Source: Hyphomonadaceae bacterium (GTDB taxonomy: Bacteria; Pseudomonadota; Alphaproteobacteria; Caulobacterales; Aquidulcibacteraceae). From it: DNA of 5,473 bases. Shown here piece after piece: positions 4,610 through 5,473 of this stretch (position 1 is its first letter; the number at the start of each line of letters is the position of its first letter). The notes beneath the pieces are model-generated. The model was given only the letters and a program-made list of their open reading frames with translations, had not been told where the DNA came from and ran no database searches. The translations under genes were made by a program, and so were the position numbers. Location of the stretch: NCBI GenBank assembly GCA_025458365.1, contig JALOSP010000193.1, forward strand, positions 1-5,473, read 5' to 3'.

Positions 4610-5473
4610 TTAGTTGGACGTTGCGATGCAAGGCGCTCCGGCAGCAGTGGCCTTGCCACAGAACTCCTGGGCCTCGCCACGGTCGGCAAAGCCGGTGGCT
4701 CTGATCCTGTACCAGGTGCCGCGGGCACCCAGATTGGCCGACACAACACTGACCGTCCCCACCAGACCGTCAGCGCGATAGCGCGCCAGTTGCGATTCGG
4801 CCGCCTGCCGGGTCTGGAATGAACCCAATTGCGCCTGATACCCGCCAGCTGCAGCAGCTGGTGCTGGTTCCTCTGCGGCTGGAGCAGGCGCTGGCGGGGC
4901 CGGGCGCGGTGCGGGGGCGGTGGCCGCTGCGGTGCGGGTCGGGGCCGGTGCCGGCGCTGCGGTGCTGGCTGTTGGCCGTTGGACCGGGGCTTCGGCAGTG
5001 CGAGCAGGTGCGGGGCGCGGTGCTGCGGTGGCGGGCTTCGGTGCTGGCGGTGCCGGGCGCGTGGCCGCCGGTGCAGGCGCCGGTGCGCGCGCTGGAGCAG
5101 GCGCAGGCGCAGGCGCCGGAGCGGGGGCAGCCGTTTCCGATTCTGCCAGCAAGGGGTCTTCGGCCCCTTCGATCGGCTCTAGTTCAAGGTCGGGCGCGGC
5201 CGGCTCCAGGTCCAGCAGACTGGGGTCGCTCGATGGATCGGTGGCCGTCACGTCTTCGACCACCGTCTCGTTTGCGGCGATCTCTGTGGACGGCGCCTCG
5301 GGTGCCCTGCCTGACATCAGCGTCCAGGCCACCATTGCAAACAGGAACAGGAGCACCACCACACCGGCGATGATCAAAGGCCCGCGGTTCGAGGTGGCCT
5401 GCTCGTCGCGCGCGTCGAAGGTCAGGAACTCGTCCTCATCCTCGTAGTCATCAAAAGGATCACGATTTTGACC
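4610..5473 (-). CDS. SPOR-domain membrane protein, FtsN-like architecture (5' end outside the window)
   Basis: The frame is open from the right edge to the TAA at 4610, giving 287 visible residues and no start codon that fits before the membrane helix, so the true start lies beyond the window. A TTG at 5377 is in frame but would begin inside the membrane helix. In order: an acidic cytoplasmic stretch (1-31, RDPFDDYEDEDEF), one membrane helix (about 33-53), an acidic periplasmic part (about 57-112), an Ala/Pro-rich linker (about 115-209), and a SPOR domain (about 211-287) with GGYQAQLGSFQ, WYRIRATGF and Cys272/Cys282. SPOR domains bind glycan strands stripped of peptides at the division septum. 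The topology and the place next to nagZ fit an FtsN-like division protein; sequence outside the SPOR domain is too variable to prove that. A strong terminator follows the gene. Confidence 0.87.
   Translation of the reverse strand, partial: GQNRDPFDDYEDEDEFLTFDARDEQATSNRGPLIIAGVVVLLFLFAMVAWTLMSGRAPEAPSTEIAANETVVEDVTATDPSSDPSLLDLEPAAPDLELEPIEGAEDPLLAESETAAPAPAPAPAPAPARAPAPAPAATRPAPPAPKPATAAPRPAPARTAEAPVQRPTASTAAPAPAPTRTAAATAPAPRPAPPAPAPAAEEPAPAAAAGGYQAQLGSFQTRQAAESQLARYRADGLVGTVSVVSANLGARGTWYRIRATGFADRGEAQEFCGKATAAGAPCIATSN
5068..5130 (-). repeat. Ala-Pro dipeptide repeat in the SPOR-protein linker
   Basis: Short imperfect repeats of Ala-Pro codons (GCx-CCx) encode a run of alternating Ala and Pro (about residues 115-136 of the visible protein), the densest part of a longer Ala/Pro-rich region reaching to about 4845. 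Such a linker is expected to be extended and stiff enough to span the periplasm. The repeated DNA is prone to length change and to sequencing error. Confidence 0.6.

Noticed and set aside
5068..5130. GC-rich repeats as a CRISPR-like or mobile-element repeat array
   Set aside because: The repeats are Ala-Pro codons in frame within the SPOR-protein linker, with no unique spacers and no fixed repeat unit.
4819..5447. Long Gly/Ala- or Arg/Pro-rich plus-strand frames opposite the SPOR gene
   Set aside because: They are mirror images of the Ala/Pro codon repeats of the linker; low-complexity DNA keeps several frames open without selection.
1..5473. A previously undescribed defence or mobile system
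   Set aside because: Nearly all the sequence is accounted for by well-known division, condensin, Tat and carboxylase genes in one orientation. The gaps are 28-135 nt and hold only small palindromes and one terminator; there are no integrase, transposase, tRNA or direct-repeat signals.

Overview
This window comes from a GC-rich (by eye about 63-65 %) alphaproteobacterial chromosome. All eight genes I can support lie on the minus strand, packed head to tail. Read in the direction of transcription (right to left) they are: a SPOR-domain membrane protein (5' end outside the window), nagZ, scpA, scpB, tatA, tatB, tatC, and the first 70 codons of a carboxyltransferase gene most like mccB. The order SPOR - nagZ - scpA - scpB - tatA - tatB - tatC is, from memory, a familiar alphaproteobacterial gene neighbourhood. 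The sequences and order suggest the Caulobacterales / Maricaulales / Hyphomonadaceae side of the class, but that placement is an inference and not a measurement.

Right part (about 3599-5473): the SPOR protein has an acidic cytoplasmic N-terminus, one membrane helix, a long Ala/Pro-rich periplasmic linker and a C-terminal peptidoglycan-binding SPOR domain, which is the architecture of FtsN-like division proteins. A strong intrinsic terminator (12-bp stem, then six T) follows it. Only 26 nt further on, nagZ begins; it encodes a cytoplasmic GH3 beta-N-acetylhexosaminidase of peptidoglycan recycling. This nagZ appears to lack about 40 internal residues compared with the family, with the reading frame and the catalytic residues kept.

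Middle part (1954-3518): scpA and scpB, joined by an ATGA stop/start overlap, encode the kleisin and winged-helix partners of the SMC condensin complex. A perfect 7-bp inverted repeat sits right against the scpA start, which has no clear Shine-Dalgarno sequence.

Left part (1-1953): a 135-nt intergenic stretch with two small inverted repeats precedes tatA, tatB and tatC, which together encode a complete twin-arginine translocase; tatB and tatC overlap by ATGA. Only 28 nt after tatC a GTG-started gene begins that looks like the beta subunit of methylcrotonyl-CoA carboxylase (leucine degradation) and runs off the window. As I recall, serS more often occupies that place in related genomes.

The window is essentially conserved housekeeping DNA. 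I see no mobile element, CRISPR array, RNA gene, toxin-antitoxin pair or candidate new defence system. The points most worth checking are the apparent internal deletion in nagZ with an inverted repeat at its junction, the terminator close in front of nagZ, and the possible leader structures before scpA and tatA.
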